From: UKL13-2 sp036394575
GTDB lineage: Bacteria > Pseudomonadota > Gammaproteobacteria > Burkholderiales > Usitatibacteraceae
Direction: 5' to 3'
Length of the DNA: 64,000 nucleotides
Assembly: GCA_036394575.1 (NCBI GenBank)
Contig: DASWEY010000078.1
Location: 17,123-81,122, forward strand
This document shows, one piece after another, positions 1-8,308 of the stretch. The position numbers and the translations under genes were made by a program. Position 1 is the stretch's first letter, and each line of letters opens with the position of its first letter. The notes under the pieces are model-generated. The model ran no database searches, had not been told where the DNA came from, and saw only the letters and a list, made by a program, of their open reading frames with translations.

Positions 1-811
1 CGTGCCAGCGCGTGTTCATATCGTCCACCGGCGGTTGCTGGATCAGACTGTCGCCGCGGATCAGGGCCAGTATTCTCTGTTGCGTGGTGGTCGCGAGAAA
101 AGCAGCCTCTTCATCGCTGGGCGCGGCGATCAGCGGAACGCCGAGCATGACGAAAGGTTTCTCCAGCACCGTCGAAGGCCGGAACAGCTGGCGATAGAGC
201 CGAATCGCATCGTGCATGAAGCGCGGCGCGAAATGCGAGGCAAAGGCATAGGGCAGACCAAGCTGCGCCGCCAACTGCGCACTGTACAGGCTGGAACCCA
301 GCAGCCAGACCGGCACCTCGGTGCCGGCGCCTGGCGTGGCGATCAACCGCTGTCCGGGCCGTGCGGGCGCCAGCAAGGCGCGCAATTCGGCGACTTGCTC
401 GGGAAAATCATCGGCATCGCCCAGGCGATCCCGCCGCAGCGCGCGCATCGTGGCCTGGTCGGCGCCGGGGGCGCGCCCCAGGCCGAGGTCGATGCGTCCG
501 GGGTGCAGGGTGGCGAGCGTGCCGAACGCCTCCGCCACCACCAGTGGCGCATGGTTCGGCAACATGACCCCACCCGAGCCGACGCGTATCGTGCTGGTGC
601 CGCCGGCGACATGCCCGATCAACACCGCCGTCGCCGAACTGGCGACGCCATCCATATTGTGGTGCTCCGCCAGCCAGAAGCGCTTGAAGCCAAGCTTCTC
701 CACATGCCGGGCCACCGCCAGGGAATTGCGCAGCGCCTCCGCAGTGGATCCGCCCGCGCGAATCGGCACCAGATCGAGTACCGACAGGGAAACTTGGGAT
801 AGCTTGCTCAT
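1..811 (-). CDS. LLM-class flavin-dependent oxidoreductase (3' end outside window)
   Basis: This gene reads leftward from an ATG at 811 and is still open at base 1, giving 270 residues of a family that is usually about 330-340 long, so roughly the last fifth is missing. The N-terminus (SKLSQVSLSVLDLVPIR), the FWLAEHHNM stretch near residue 50 and the LGLGRAPGAD motif are typical of bacterial luciferase-like TIM-barrel monooxygenases of the YhbW/MsnO8 type. These use reduced flavin supplied by a partner reductase, but the physiological substrate is usually unknown and cannot be told here. A plus-strand reading frame covers the same bases but is an antisense shadow with Arg/Gly-rich nonsense composition. 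Confidence 0.9.
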   Translation of the reverse strand, partial: MSKLSQVSLSVLDLVPIRAGGSTAEALRNSLAVARHVEKLGFKRFWLAEHHNMDGVASSATAVLIGHVAGGTSTIRVGSGGVMLPNHAPLVVAEAFGTLATLHPGRIDLGLGRAPGADQATMRALRRDRLGDADDFPEQVAELRALLAPARPGQRLIATPGAGTEVPVWLLGSSLYSAQLAAQLGLPYAFASHFAPRFMHDAIRLYRQLFRPSTVLEKPFVMLGVPLIAAPSDEEAAFLATTTQQRILALIRGDSLIQQPPVDDMNTRWH

Positions 812-915
812 GGTTCGATCGGGCGTGCAACGCCGATAATTGGCTGGAGCAAGCTTAGCTTGAGGCCGCTCCCACCCGTTTCAAGGGCGCCGCCGATGGG
901 TGATTCGCAAAGCCG

Positions 916-1365
916 TTATTTCATCGACTCGCGGGTGTTGACTACTGCCAGGAAAATCTCGCGCAGAAAAACCACCAAGGCGAGGATGAAGGCCATCATC
1001 GCCAGCACGAACAGGATGCCGACGATTTTCGCGAGATTGACCGCCATGAATGCGTCGATGAACGCCACCACGATCAGCAGGCCGACGAACAGGGCGCAAA
1101 ACACCGCCCCGGCGACCGAGATGTAGATCAGGCGGAGACGTCGCGCCAGCAAATTGAGCTCGTCGTGCGCGATCCGCAGGTGCTCGGTGTCGAGCTGGCT
1201 CAGCCGCTCTTCGAGAACGCGGATGCGATCGACGACACGCGAAAGGCGGTTGGTCAACACGCCGATGATGGTGCCGACCGCCGTGAGCAGGAACACCGGC
1301 GCGATCGCCAGCTGGATGACGTGGGTGATTTCGTTGATATTGGTTTGCGGGAGCATGATGAACAT
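916..1365 (-). CDS. DUF2721 family membrane protein
   Basis: The protein of 149 residues has three hydrophobic segments (about residues 15-38, 80-105 and 112-135). Its N-terminal half carries the DUF2721 signature IAPVFLLTAVG followed by LTNRLSRVVDRIRVLEERL, a short amphipathic helix that would lie on the cytoplasmic face. It is an inner-membrane protein of unknown function. ATG codons at 1365 and 1356 are both possible starts and neither has a strong ribosome binding site. It lies alone between two genes on the same strand. Confidence 0.8.
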   Translation of the reverse strand: MFIMLPQTNINEITHVIQLAIAPVFLLTAVGTIIGVLTNRLSRVVDRIRVLEERLSQLDTEHLRIAHDELNLLARRLRLIYISVAGAVFCALFVGLLIVVAFIDAFMAVNLAKIVGILFVLAMMAFILALVVFLREIFLAVVNTRESMK

Positions 1366-1412
1366 TCACTCGGCGTTTCGATTGGACATGTGATTGGACC
1401 TGTTTCAAGCGC

Positions 1413-2237
1413 TCAGTTCGTCGCCGGCAGGCAGATGGTGTATTGCCCGGACTTGTCGTCCCGGATCATTTTCACCAGCTTGCGCTTCTCGGCATCCTCG
1501 ACCAGCTCCTTGAAAGAGCGGTAACCATAATACGACTCATTGAACCCCGGGCGGCGGCGCTGCATGGTCGGCTTGACCATCGAGCCCCACAATTTTTCGT
1601 CGGAGCCGCGCTCCGCGATCAGCGCCTCCACAGTCTCCACCAGGAATTCGAGCGCCTCGAGGCGCTTGTCGTCTTCCGCCACCGGTTCGGCCGGTTTGGC
1701 CTTGCTGGCGGCGGGCTTGGCGGCCGCCTTCTTGATCGCTTGCTTTTTCTTGGCTTCCTGCGCGCGCACCAGGTCGTCGTAGTAGATGAACTCGTCGCAG
1801 TTGGCGCTGAGCAGATCGGAGGTGGAATCCTTGACGCCGACCCCGATCACCAGCTTGTTGTTCTCGCGCAGCTTCGACACCAGGGGCGAAAAATCGGAAT
1901 CGCCGCTGATGATGACGAAAGTATCGACATGGGCCTTGGTGTAGCAAAGGTCGAGCGCATCGACCACCATGCGGATATCGGCGGAATTCTTGCCCGATTG
2001 CCGCACATGCGGAATCTCGATCAGCTCGAACGCGGCCTCGTGCATGGTCGCCTTGAAATCCTTGTAGCGGTCCCAGTCGCAATAGGCCTTCTTGACGACA
2101 ATGCTGCCCTTGAGCAGCAGACGCTCCAGCACTTTCTTGATGTCGAATTGCGCATACTTGGCATCGCGCACGCCGAGCGCCACGTTTTCGAAGTCGCAGA
2201 ATAAAGCCATATTGGTGATTTCGGGCTGCCCGGCCAT
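1413..2237 (-). CDS. NYN domain protein with C-terminal OST-HTH/LOTUS-like domain
   Basis: Residues 8-150 form a NYN (PIN-like) nuclease domain. The acidic residues expected for metal binding are visible in ALFCDFENVALG, SADIRMVVDAL and VIISGDSDFSPLV. After a Lys/Ala/Pro-rich linker (about 155-190) the C-terminal 75 residues resemble an OST-HTH/LOTUS module, with KLWGSMVKPTMQRRRPGFNE and YGYRSFKELVEDAEK. LOTUS modules bind RNA, so an RNA-cleaving or RNA-binding regulator is likely by inference. I chose the ATG at 2237 because GAGGAA lies just upstream; the frame stays open further upstream to 2300 but without homologous sequence. Confidence 0.85.
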   Translation of the reverse strand: MAGQPEITNMALFCDFENVALGVRDAKYAQFDIKKVLERLLLKGSIVVKKAYCDWDRYKDFKATMHEAAFELIEIPHVRQSGKNSADIRMVVDALDLCYTKAHVDTFVIISGDSDFSPLVSKLRENNKLVIGVGVKDSTSDLLSANCDEFIYYDDLVRAQEAKKKQAIKKAAAKPAASKAKPAEPVAEDDKRLEALEFLVETVEALIAERGSDEKLWGSMVKPTMQRRRPGFNESYYGYRSFKELVEDAEKRKLVKMIRDDKSGQYTICLPATN

Positions 2238-2379
2238 TGCGTATTCCTCTTTTGTGCAGACGCCGTCGATAGTAGCCCTATCCGCGGCAAATTTCAGCAC
2301 GCATGCGGACAGAAATGCGGGGCGCAGTTAGAATCCGCATCTACGATCAGCGCGACCGAATCTTCCAAAGGACCTGTCC

Positions 2380-2907
2380 ATGTCGGCCTTCAGCAGAATT
2401 ACCCGCTTCTTCTACATATTTGTTGGCGCAGTACTGCTGTTCTTCATCGCCTACACCCTGTTCACACTTACCTGGGCATATTCGGAGGGCGACCGTGCCG
2501 GTGTCCTGCAGAAGTTCTCGAAAAAAGGCTGGCTGTGCAAAACCTGGGAAGGCGAACTGCTGCAAGTGGCCCTGCCCAGCGTGGTGCCGGAGAAATTCGA
2601 ATTCTCGGTGCGCGATGAGCTGGTGGCCAAACAACTGCTCGACAATATCGGCAAGCGCGTGGTGGTGAGTTATGAACAGCACAAGGGCGTGCCCAGCAGC
2701 TGTTTTGCCGACACTGAATATTTCGTTGAAAAGGTGCAGGTCCAGGACCAGCAGCCCTTGCCGGTAAGCCTGCAACCGACGCCGCCGGCCGTGCAACCTC
2801 CCGCGTTGCCATCCCCCGCAGCGCCCCCGCAAACGCCTGTCGAAGTGCGGCTGCCGGAATCCACGCCGGCGCCCAATCAAGTGCCGGTGCCGCCGCCGAC
2901 CAAGTAG
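2380..2907 (+). CDS. Single-pass membrane protein with Pro-rich C-terminus
   Basis: The protein of 175 residues has one N-terminal membrane segment (about 9-32) and a small conserved domain around YSEGDRAGVLQKFSKKGW, LCKTWEGEL and YEQHKGVPSSCF. A Pro/Ala/Gln-rich tail fills the last 50 residues and is probably periplasmic. Homologues are common in proteobacteria and are often labelled 6-phosphogluconate dehydrogenase; nothing here supports that label, as there is no Rossmann motif. Function unknown. It is divergent from the NYN gene on its left. Confidence 0.75.
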   Translation: MSAFSRITRFFYIFVGAVLLFFIAYTLFTLTWAYSEGDRAGVLQKFSKKGWLCKTWEGELLQVALPSVVPEKFEFSVRDELVAKQLLDNIGKRVVVSYEQHKGVPSSCFADTEYFVEKVQVQDQQPLPVSLQPTPPAVQPPALPSPAAPPQTPVEVRLPESTPAPNQVPVPPPTK

Positions 2908-2929
2908 CTGCGCTGCGCGGGCTGGTTGT

Positions 2930-4711
2930 TCAGCGCCAGCCCTTGCCGTGTTCTTCATCGAAGCGCAGCTGGTCCTGGGCCAGCTGTTGTTCCAGCTCTT
3001 CGCGGCCGGCCTTGGCGCCGGATTGCACCCGGGCTTCATCCCCGCGCAGCGGCATCAGCGCGTGCATGGAGGCGATGTTGTGGCGGCGGAATACGTCGGC
3101 GATCTCGCGTGCGCGAAAGCGATCCATGCCCAGCGCCTCCAGCGCATGGCGCCCGGTCCTGAGCGCCGACTCGAAGGTTTCGCGTTCGATGATCTTCACG
3201 CCGCGCTTGAACAGCTCGGTGTAATGGGTGATATTGCGCGCGCGGGAAATGATTTTCAGGTTCGGAAAATGTTCGCGCGCCCGATCGACCAGGGCCAGGC
3301 TGTCGTCGATATCGTCGATGGCATTGACCAGCAGGGTCGCCTCCTTGGCGCCGGCGGCTTCCAGCAGATCGATGCGGGTGGCGTCGCCGTAGTAGACTTT
3401 GAAGCCGAATTTGCGCAGAGCCTCGATCTGGTCCGGATCGTGGTCCAGCACCACCACGCGCACATCGTTGGCCAGCAGTACGCGTCCGACGATCTGGCCG
3501 AAGCGGCCGAAGCCGGCAATGATCACCGTACCGGTTTCCTCGATGGCGTCCGCCTCGTGCTCGGTCCCGACACGCCGTGCCAGGAATTTGTCATGCAGCA
3601 GCAGCAACAGCGGCGTGGTCGCCATCGACAGCGCCACCGCCATGGTCAGCACCGCCGCCCAGTCGGTGCGGATCACGCCGGCGATCTGCGCTGCGCCGAA
3701 TACCACGAAGGCGAACTCGCCGCCCTGCGACAGCAGCACCGCAAACAGCCAGCGCTGCCGCGAGTTGACGCCGATGATGCGTGCCACAACCCACAAGGCG
3801 ACGATCTTGAGCGCGAGGAAAGCGGTCACCAGCAGGGCCACATACTGCGGCTCGCTTTGCAGCAGGCCGAAATCGATCGACATGCCCACCGAGATGAAGA
3901 ACAGGCCCAGCAGCAGGCCCTTGAAAGGCTCGATATCGCTTTCCAGCGCATGGCGGAATTCGGAACCCGCCAGCAGCACCCCGGCGAGGAAGGCGCCCAG
4001 CGCCATCGAGATCCCGGCCAGCTCCATCAACTGGGCGATGCCGATCACCAGCAGCAGCGCAAAGGCGGTGAACACTTCGCGCAGATCGGCCGAGGCGATG
4101 ATGCGCAATGCGGGACGGGTGAGATAGCGGCCGATCACGACCACGCTGGCAATGGCGCCGAACGCTTTCAGCGCGTCGTACCAGAACGGCTCCTTGCTGG
4201 CGGTGGCGCCGACCGCCAGCAGCGGGATCACCGCCAGCAGGGGAATCGCGGCGATGTCCTGGAATAGCAGGATGGCGAAGCCGCTGCGCCCGGTCGGCGT
4301 CGGCAGGAAATTGCGCTCGGTCATGGTCGCCACGGCGATCGCAGTCGAGGACAGCGCCATGGCGAGACCCGCCACCAGTGCCGCCTGCCAGGGGAGGCCG
4401 GCGAACATGCCGCCCGCCGCCAGCACAGCGCCGCACAGCGCCAGTTGCAGGGTCCCGCCGCCGAACACCTGGCGGCGCATCGACCACAGGCGTTTGGGTT
4501 CCAGTTCGAGGCCGATCACAAACAGCATCAGCACCACGCCGAATTCGGAAAATTGCCCGATCGATTTCACATCGGACACCAGTTGCAAGCCCCAGGGCCC
4601 GATGGCCGCGCCGGCAATCAGATAGCCGAGTACCGAGCCCAGCCCCAGTTTCTTGGCCAGCGGCACACACAGCACCGCGGCGGCAAGATAGATCAGCGCT
4701 TCGACGGTCAT
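2930..4711 (-). CDS. CPA2 monovalent cation:proton antiporter, KefB/KefC type
   Basis: At 593 residues this has the length and layout of glutathione-gated K+ efflux proteins. About 375 residues contain a dozen or so hydrophobic segments, including MLFVIGLELEPKRLW and SALLSQGGEFAF-like motifs (here LLSQGGEFAFVVF). A cytoplasmic RCK/TrkA-N domain begins near residue 400, with the nucleotide-binding GFGRFG motif and the acidic DHDPDQ after strand two. Such proteins release K+ and acidify the cytoplasm during electrophile stress. The start ATG overlaps the stop of the flavodoxin-fold gene upstream (ATGA), so the two are translationally coupled, as in kefF-kefC and kefG-kefB pairs. Which of KefB or KefC it corresponds to cannot be decided from sequence alone. 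Confidence 0.9.
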   Translation of the reverse strand: MTVEALIYLAAAVLCVPLAKKLGLGSVLGYLIAGAAIGPWGLQLVSDVKSIGQFSEFGVVLMLFVIGLELEPKRLWSMRRQVFGGGTLQLALCGAVLAAGGMFAGLPWQAALVAGLAMALSSTAIAVATMTERNFLPTPTGRSGFAILLFQDIAAIPLLAVIPLLAVGATASKEPFWYDALKAFGAIASVVVIGRYLTRPALRIIASADLREVFTAFALLLVIGIAQLMELAGISMALGAFLAGVLLAGSEFRHALESDIEPFKGLLLGLFFISVGMSIDFGLLQSEPQYVALLVTAFLALKIVALWVVARIIGVNSRQRWLFAVLLSQGGEFAFVVFGAAQIAGVIRTDWAAVLTMAVALSMATTPLLLLLHDKFLARRVGTEHEADAIEETGTVIIAGFGRFGQIVGRVLLANDVRVVVLDHDPDQIEALRKFGFKVYYGDATRIDLLEAAGAKEATLLVNAIDDIDDSLALVDRAREHFPNLKIISRARNITHYTELFKRGVKIIERETFESALRTGRHALEALGMDRFRAREIADVFRRHNIASMHALMPLRGDEARVQSGAKAGREELEQQLAQDQLRFDEEHGKGWR

Positions 4712-5280
4712 GGCGCCACCTCGCTTGCGGTGGATGAAACCGGCGCGACGCCATGCTGCGCCGACCAGGACAGCAGGCGCTGCCGGAATGCCTGCGCCTG
4801 CGCGTCGAGCACTTCATTGCTGATGAGATGCGCGCCATGCACGATATGCGGCGGCTCCCAGTGCATGCCGCAAAAGCGCGCGGTCTCCTCGACCGGCAAC
4901 ACAAAGCTGTTGAACGGATGTTCATGCATGCCGGTGGTACTGTAGGCATGCTCGTCGCCGCCCGTGGTCGGCGCCCACAGACAGTGTTTGCCGCGCAGGG
5001 CATGCCCATTGGGGCCATAGGCCCAGCCATAGGCCAGCACCTTGTCGAACCAGTGCTTCATCAGTCCCGGCGGACTGTACCAGTAAAGCGGATGCAGCCA
5101 TACCACCAGCTGCGCCTGATTCAGGGCCGCCTGCTCGCCGGGGATATCGATGTCGAAATCCGGGTAGCGCTCGTAAATCGAATGCACGGCGAGCCCCGGC
5201 AGATCGAGAATGGCCTCGAGCAGATGCCGCGAGGCCCGCGAGCGGCGCGGATAAGGATGGGCATAGATGACAAGAATCAT
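4708..5280 (-). CDS. KefF/KefG-type NAD(P)H oxidoreductase, ancillary subunit
   Basis: The 190-residue protein begins with the flavodoxin-fold strand MILVIYAHPYPRRSRAS. It carries the KefF/KefG/MdaB signatures LVVWLHPLYWYSPPGLMKHW (residues about 58-77) and KVLAYGWAYG. These proteins bind FMN or NAD(P)H and dock on the RCK domain of the Kef channel, which is needed for full efflux activity. The 4-bp overlap with the antiporter gene downstream supports that partnership. A quinone reductase role alone is the alternative. Confidence 0.88.
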   Translation of the reverse strand: MILVIYAHPYPRRSRASRHLLEAILDLPGLAVHSIYERYPDFDIDIPGEQAALNQAQLVVWLHPLYWYSPPGLMKHWFDKVLAYGWAYGPNGHALRGKHCLWAPTTGGDEHAYSTTGMHEHPFNSFVLPVEETARFCGMHWEPPHIVHGAHLISNEVLDAQAQAFRQRLLSWSAQHGVAPVSSTASEVAP

Positions 5281-5415
5281 GAGGGTCCCCGGTTATGGGC
5301 CAATCGTAACGTGAAATGCCGCCAAGCTGAACCGGGCCGGAATCGCCGTGCTGGAATCGCCGGCGGATTCGGACTAATGTGCAACTTGGGTACTGTTCAA
5401 AAGGAGTAGACGGCC

Positions 5416-6066
5416 ATGGCCGGCAAGATCGATGAATACCGCAGCGAAAAAATCGTCATCAAGTTCGAGGGCGATAAATGCATTCATTCGCGCAATTGCG
5501 TGCTCGGCAATCCGCATGTGTTCGTGCCCAATGCGCCCGGCGCCTGGATACAGCCCGATGCCGCCTCGGTGGAAGAGGTAGTGCAACTCGCGCAGGCCTG
5601 CCCGTCCGGCGCGATCAGTTACCAGCGCAACGACGGCGGCGCGCAGGAAGCGGCGCCCAAGGTGAACGCCCTGCGCATCCGCGAAAACGGCCCGCTGGCG
5701 GTTACCGCCGAGTTGTACATCGAAGGCGAGGCCCTGCGCTTTCGCGCTACCTTGTGTCGCTGCGGCGCCTCCAGCGCCAAGCCGTTTTGCGATGGCAGCC
5801 ACAAGGTGGTCAAGTTCATCGCCTCGGGCGAACCGCCCACCGCCGAAATTGTGGAAACGCTGTCCACCAGGGACGGGCCGCTCAGGGTGATCCCCAAGCG
5901 GGATGGGCCCTTGTATGTGCAGGGCAATCTCGAAATCTGTTCCGGCACCGGCCGCACGGTGCAACGCAGCGTCGAGGCCTGGCTGTGCCGTTGCGGGCAA
6001 TCGTCGAACAAACCGTTTTGCGATGGCACGCATCGCAAGATCGGGTTCAAGGCGCCGGGGGCATGA
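5416..6066 (+). CDS. Fer4_19 plus double CDGSH iron-sulfur protein
   Basis: In 216 residues there are three cluster-binding units. Residues about 10-70 are a Fer4_19-like mono-cluster domain with CIHSRNC and QACPSGAI. A first CDGSH motif (CRCGASSAKPFCDGSH) lies near residue 112, and a second (CRCGQSSNKPFCDGTH) near residue 195. Each CDGSH motif keeps the three cysteines and the histidine that ligate a 2Fe-2S cluster. Redox sensing or electron transfer is likely, but the partner is unknown. AAGGAG sits nine bases before the ATG. Confidence 0.88.
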   Translation: MAGKIDEYRSEKIVIKFEGDKCIHSRNCVLGNPHVFVPNAPGAWIQPDAASVEEVVQLAQACPSGAISYQRNDGGAQEAAPKVNALRIRENGPLAVTAELYIEGEALRFRATLCRCGASSAKPFCDGSHKVVKFIASGEPPTAEIVETLSTRDGPLRVIPKRDGPLYVQGNLEICSGTGRTVQRSVEAWLCRCGQSSNKPFCDGTHRKIGFKAPGA

Positions 6067-6110
6067 ATCCGATTCAATCGGGAAAGGAAATTTCTCAGGC
6101 CCAAAATTTC

Positions 6111-6143
6111 GTCATTCCAGCGTAGGCCGAAATTCAGTCCACG
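6111..6143. repeat. Family C palindromic intergenic repeat, copy C1
   Basis: This begins GTCATTCCAGCG and continues to AATTCAGTCCAC, the degenerate form of a short dispersed GTCATTCC...GGAATCCAG palindrome. Similar units sit at 15012-15056 and 47879-47922, in each case within about 170 bp of a family A repeat. It lies in the space between two convergent genes. Confidence 0.5.
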
Positions 6144-6222
6144 GTTTCACCCAACATTCGGAGGACTGGGCCACGGCCCACGCTGGGCGACGTTTCGGAA
6201 TAATAAAAATACAAACTCAAGC

Positions 6223-6280
6223 ACTGGCGCGGTGTTTGAGGTATTTTTGCTCCAAACGCCGCGCCAAATGGCGTTCTACA
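6223..6280 (+). repeat. Family A hairpin repeat, copy A1 (inverted loop)
   Basis: The unit runs from ACTGGCGCGG to GCGCCAAATGGCGTTCTAC and can form a long stem (TGGCGCGG with CCGCGCCA). Its loop reads ATTTTTGCTCC, the reverse complement of the GGAGCAAAAAT loop seen in copies at 15147, 32190 and 47775, although the flanks have the same orientation. The right end (TTCTA) supplies the TAG stop codon of the neighbouring leftward gene. See the other copies at 15147, 32190, 47775 and 60222. Confidence 0.8.
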
Positions 6281-6743
6281 CCAATTTTCCCTCGGCGGCG
6301 TAATCGCGAATCTGCTTGACGATATCGATGCCCGCGTCGCGATAGGCCTGCTTCATCACCTCCTGAAATTCGGCCGGCGCGATCTGGTGGCCCTGCGGGA
6401 AGGTTTCGTAGACAAAGCGCATGAACAGGCGCACGTCGTCGGGCGCCTCGATGGTGATGGTCAGCGCACCGGCCGGCAGTTCGGCCGAAGGCTTGGTGCT
6501 GTAGTGCACCTGTTGCGGCGGCTCCAGCACCACATGGTCCAGCACCCTCACACTGCCGTAGTGCAGCTCGCGAGCCAGCCAGTTGTCGCCGCGCGCGGTG
6601 ACCACGCAGCGGTCGAGCCCGAGCACGAACTCGGTCGGCTGCTCGACAAACTTGAGCAGGCCCTGCCATAGCTGCCGATGCGTCAGCGGATCGATCAGCG
6701 GGTTGAGGGGATCGTTGATTTCGATCAGGTGCTCGAATTTCAT
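6276..6743 (-). CDS. SRPBCC / DUF1857 (AtaL-like) family protein
   Basis: The 155-residue protein starts MKFEHLIEINDP and contains LIDPLTHRQLWQGLLKFVEQP and VVLEPPQQVHYST, matching the DUF1857 branch of the START-like SRPBCC fold. These small hydrophobic-pocket proteins are found in bacteria and fungi; a role in secondary metabolism has been suggested for AtaL, but no reaction is established for bacterial members. The TAG stop codon falls inside the intergenic family A repeat, so the last codons may have been set by that insertion. Confidence 0.8.
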   Translation of the reverse strand: MKFEHLIEINDPLNPLIDPLTHRQLWQGLLKFVEQPTEFVLGLDRCVVTARGDNWLARELHYGSVRVLDHVVLEPPQQVHYSTKPSAELPAGALTITIEAPDDVRLFMRFVYETFPQGHQIAPAEFQEVMKQAYRDAGIDIVKQIRDYAAEGKLV

Positions 6744-6787
6744 TGCGCTGGTGTGGCGGTGGCTATTGTTGAATTAGCTGGACCTAG

Positions 6788-7186
6788 TTAGTTGGATCGA
6801 TATAGATCGGTGCGACGACGCAGGTTCAGGCTGGTCATCTGCAGGCTGTCATAACGCCGCCGCTCGCGCATGGCCGCCAGGCCAACGACGAGATTGAAGC
6901 CGGCCACAACCAATGCCGCTTCGAACGGGGAAAAGCACACAAATGTGGCGAGCGCGGGCAGCAGGCCCAGGCTGAATTTGTCCCGACGCACCGTCTGAAT
7001 GGCCTGGTGCAGCAGCACATTGAATACCACCACGACCAAGGCGGCAAAAATACTGGCAATCGAAGCAGTCACGACGAGGATCTGGTCCGCCTGCGTCGAT
7101 GCCAGGTAAATCGCGCCGCTGAAAGTCGCGAGGAACACAATGTATGAGACCAGCACGCGATCCCATTGGAATATCAAGTTCTGCAA
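6788..7186 (-). CDS. Hypothetical small membrane protein
   Basis: The protein has 132 residues with about three to four hydrophobic stretches (WDRVLVSYIVFLATFSGAIYL, then a segment around 38-60, then FEAALVVAGFNLVVGLAAM), and a basic C-terminal tail (RERRRYDSLQ...NLRRRTDLYR). I do not recognise the family. It is divergent from the PaiB-like gene at 7325. Confidence 0.6.
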   Translation of the reverse strand: MQNLIFQWDRVLVSYIVFLATFSGAIYLASTQADQILVVTASIASIFAALVVVVFNVLLHQAIQTVRRDKFSLGLLPALATFVCFSPFEAALVVAGFNLVVGLAAMRERRRYDSLQMTSLNLRRRTDLYRSN

Positions 7187-7324
7187 GGCTGAGGTACCCG
7201 TTGCTCGTTCGATTGATGACGGCCACGCTTATCTTAACCGAAGCGGCGGCTGCCCCGCCGCAGGCGAATTTCGCGGCCGGGCAAAAACCGGTAATCTGTC
7301 AGTCTCATTTTTCGAGCCGCCACC

Positions 7325-7969
7325 ATGTACCTGCCCGCCCATTTTCAGGAAGACCGCATCGACGTCCTGTACCAGCTGATCCGCAATCATCCGCTGGGCA
7401 TGCTGGTGACGCTGACGGCCGGCGGCCTCGAGGCCAATCACATTCCCTTTTTGATCGACCCCGATCCCGCGCCCTTCGGTACCCTGCGCGGTCACGTCGC
7501 CCGCGCCAACCCGGTGTGGAAAGAATTTTCGCAGGACGTGGAAGCGATGGTGGTGTTCCAGGGCCCCGACGCCTACATCTCACCCTCGCTGTACGCCAGC
7601 AAGAAAGAGCACGGCAAGGTGGTGCCCACCTGGAACTACGCGGTGGTGCATGCTTACGGCCCGCTCAAGGTGCAAGACGATGTGCAATGGCTGCGCGCCT
7701 TTCTCGAACGCCTGACCGAACGTCACGAAGCGCCGCGTGCGACGCCGTGGAAAGTCAGCGACGCGCCGGCGGATTTTCTGCAGACGACAATGCGCGCCAT
7801 CGTCGGCATCGAAATCCCGGTCAGCCGGCTGATGGGGAAGTGGAAGGTCAGTCAGAACCGGTCGAAGGCGGATCGAGAGGGGGTGGCGGCGGGGTTGGGT
7901 GAGATGCCTGGCGAGGCCGCGCAGGCGATGGCGAAACTGGTGGGCGGCGCTGCAGAGAAAGAAAAATAG
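7325..7969 (+). CDS. paiB: PaiB-family FMN-binding negative transcriptional regulator
   Basis: The protein has 214 residues, the usual length for PaiB. Recognisable parts are MYLPAHFQEDR at the start, ANHIPFLIDPDPAPFG (about residue 37), and the long conserved VVFQGPDAYISPSLY and VPTWNYAVVHAYG segments of the flavin-reductase-like split barrel. In Bacillus PaiB acts with the PaiA acetyltransferase in repressing degradative-enzyme genes; no paiA is nearby, so the role here is open. Confidence 0.88.
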   Translation: MYLPAHFQEDRIDVLYQLIRNHPLGMLVTLTAGGLEANHIPFLIDPDPAPFGTLRGHVARANPVWKEFSQDVEAMVVFQGPDAYISPSLYASKKEHGKVVPTWNYAVVHAYGPLKVQDDVQWLRAFLERLTERHEAPRATPWKVSDAPADFLQTTMRAIVGIEIPVSRLMGKWKVSQNRSKADREGVAAGLGEMPGEAAQAMAKLVGGAAEKEK

Positions 7970-8041
7970 CGCCCACCATCGGCGGGCAATGGCATCGCTT
8001 GTCTTGGAAAATTGACTCCGACCCAGTGCGTTCTTTGCTCG

Positions 8042-8308
8042 CTACGATGTGTGCAAAACCTCGCGAAGCACCTTGCGAAGCGTAGCGACCGTAATCGGCT
8101 TGTCGTCTTTTTCCTTGCCCTTCGCGTCGGCAGATGCCGCTCGCAGCGTCGTGTTGATCATGGTTTGGTATCCCACACCAAGCGCCTCGGCGCGTGCGCG
8201 AAAGAACTCAATGACATCATCGTCAAGCATGATCGTGATGCGCGTTTTCCCGGTCGACGGGATGACCGCGCCGCGTTTGCCTTTGCTGAAATCGTATTCC
8301 TTACGCAT
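8042..8308 (-). CDS. brnA: BrnA family antitoxin
   Basis: The ATG at 8308 gives 88 residues beginning MRKEYDFSKGKRG. The central TRITIMLDDDVIEFFRARAEALGVGYQTMIN segment is the ribbon-helix-helix DNA-binding part that defines BrnA. It neutralises BrnT and, as known for the family, represses its own operon. It overlaps the end of brnT by eight bases, so translation is probably coupled. The frame extends upstream to 8410 but that part is antisense to brnT coding sequence in another frame. Confidence 0.92.
   Translation of the reverse strand: MRKEYDFSKGKRGAVIPSTGKTRITIMLDDDVIEFFRARAEALGVGYQTMINTTLRAASADAKGKEKDDKPITVATLRKVLREVLHTS

Noticed and set aside
2380..2907. 6-phosphogluconate dehydrogenase
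   Set aside because: Homologues often carry this name, but the protein has only 175 residues, a membrane segment and no nucleotide-binding fold.
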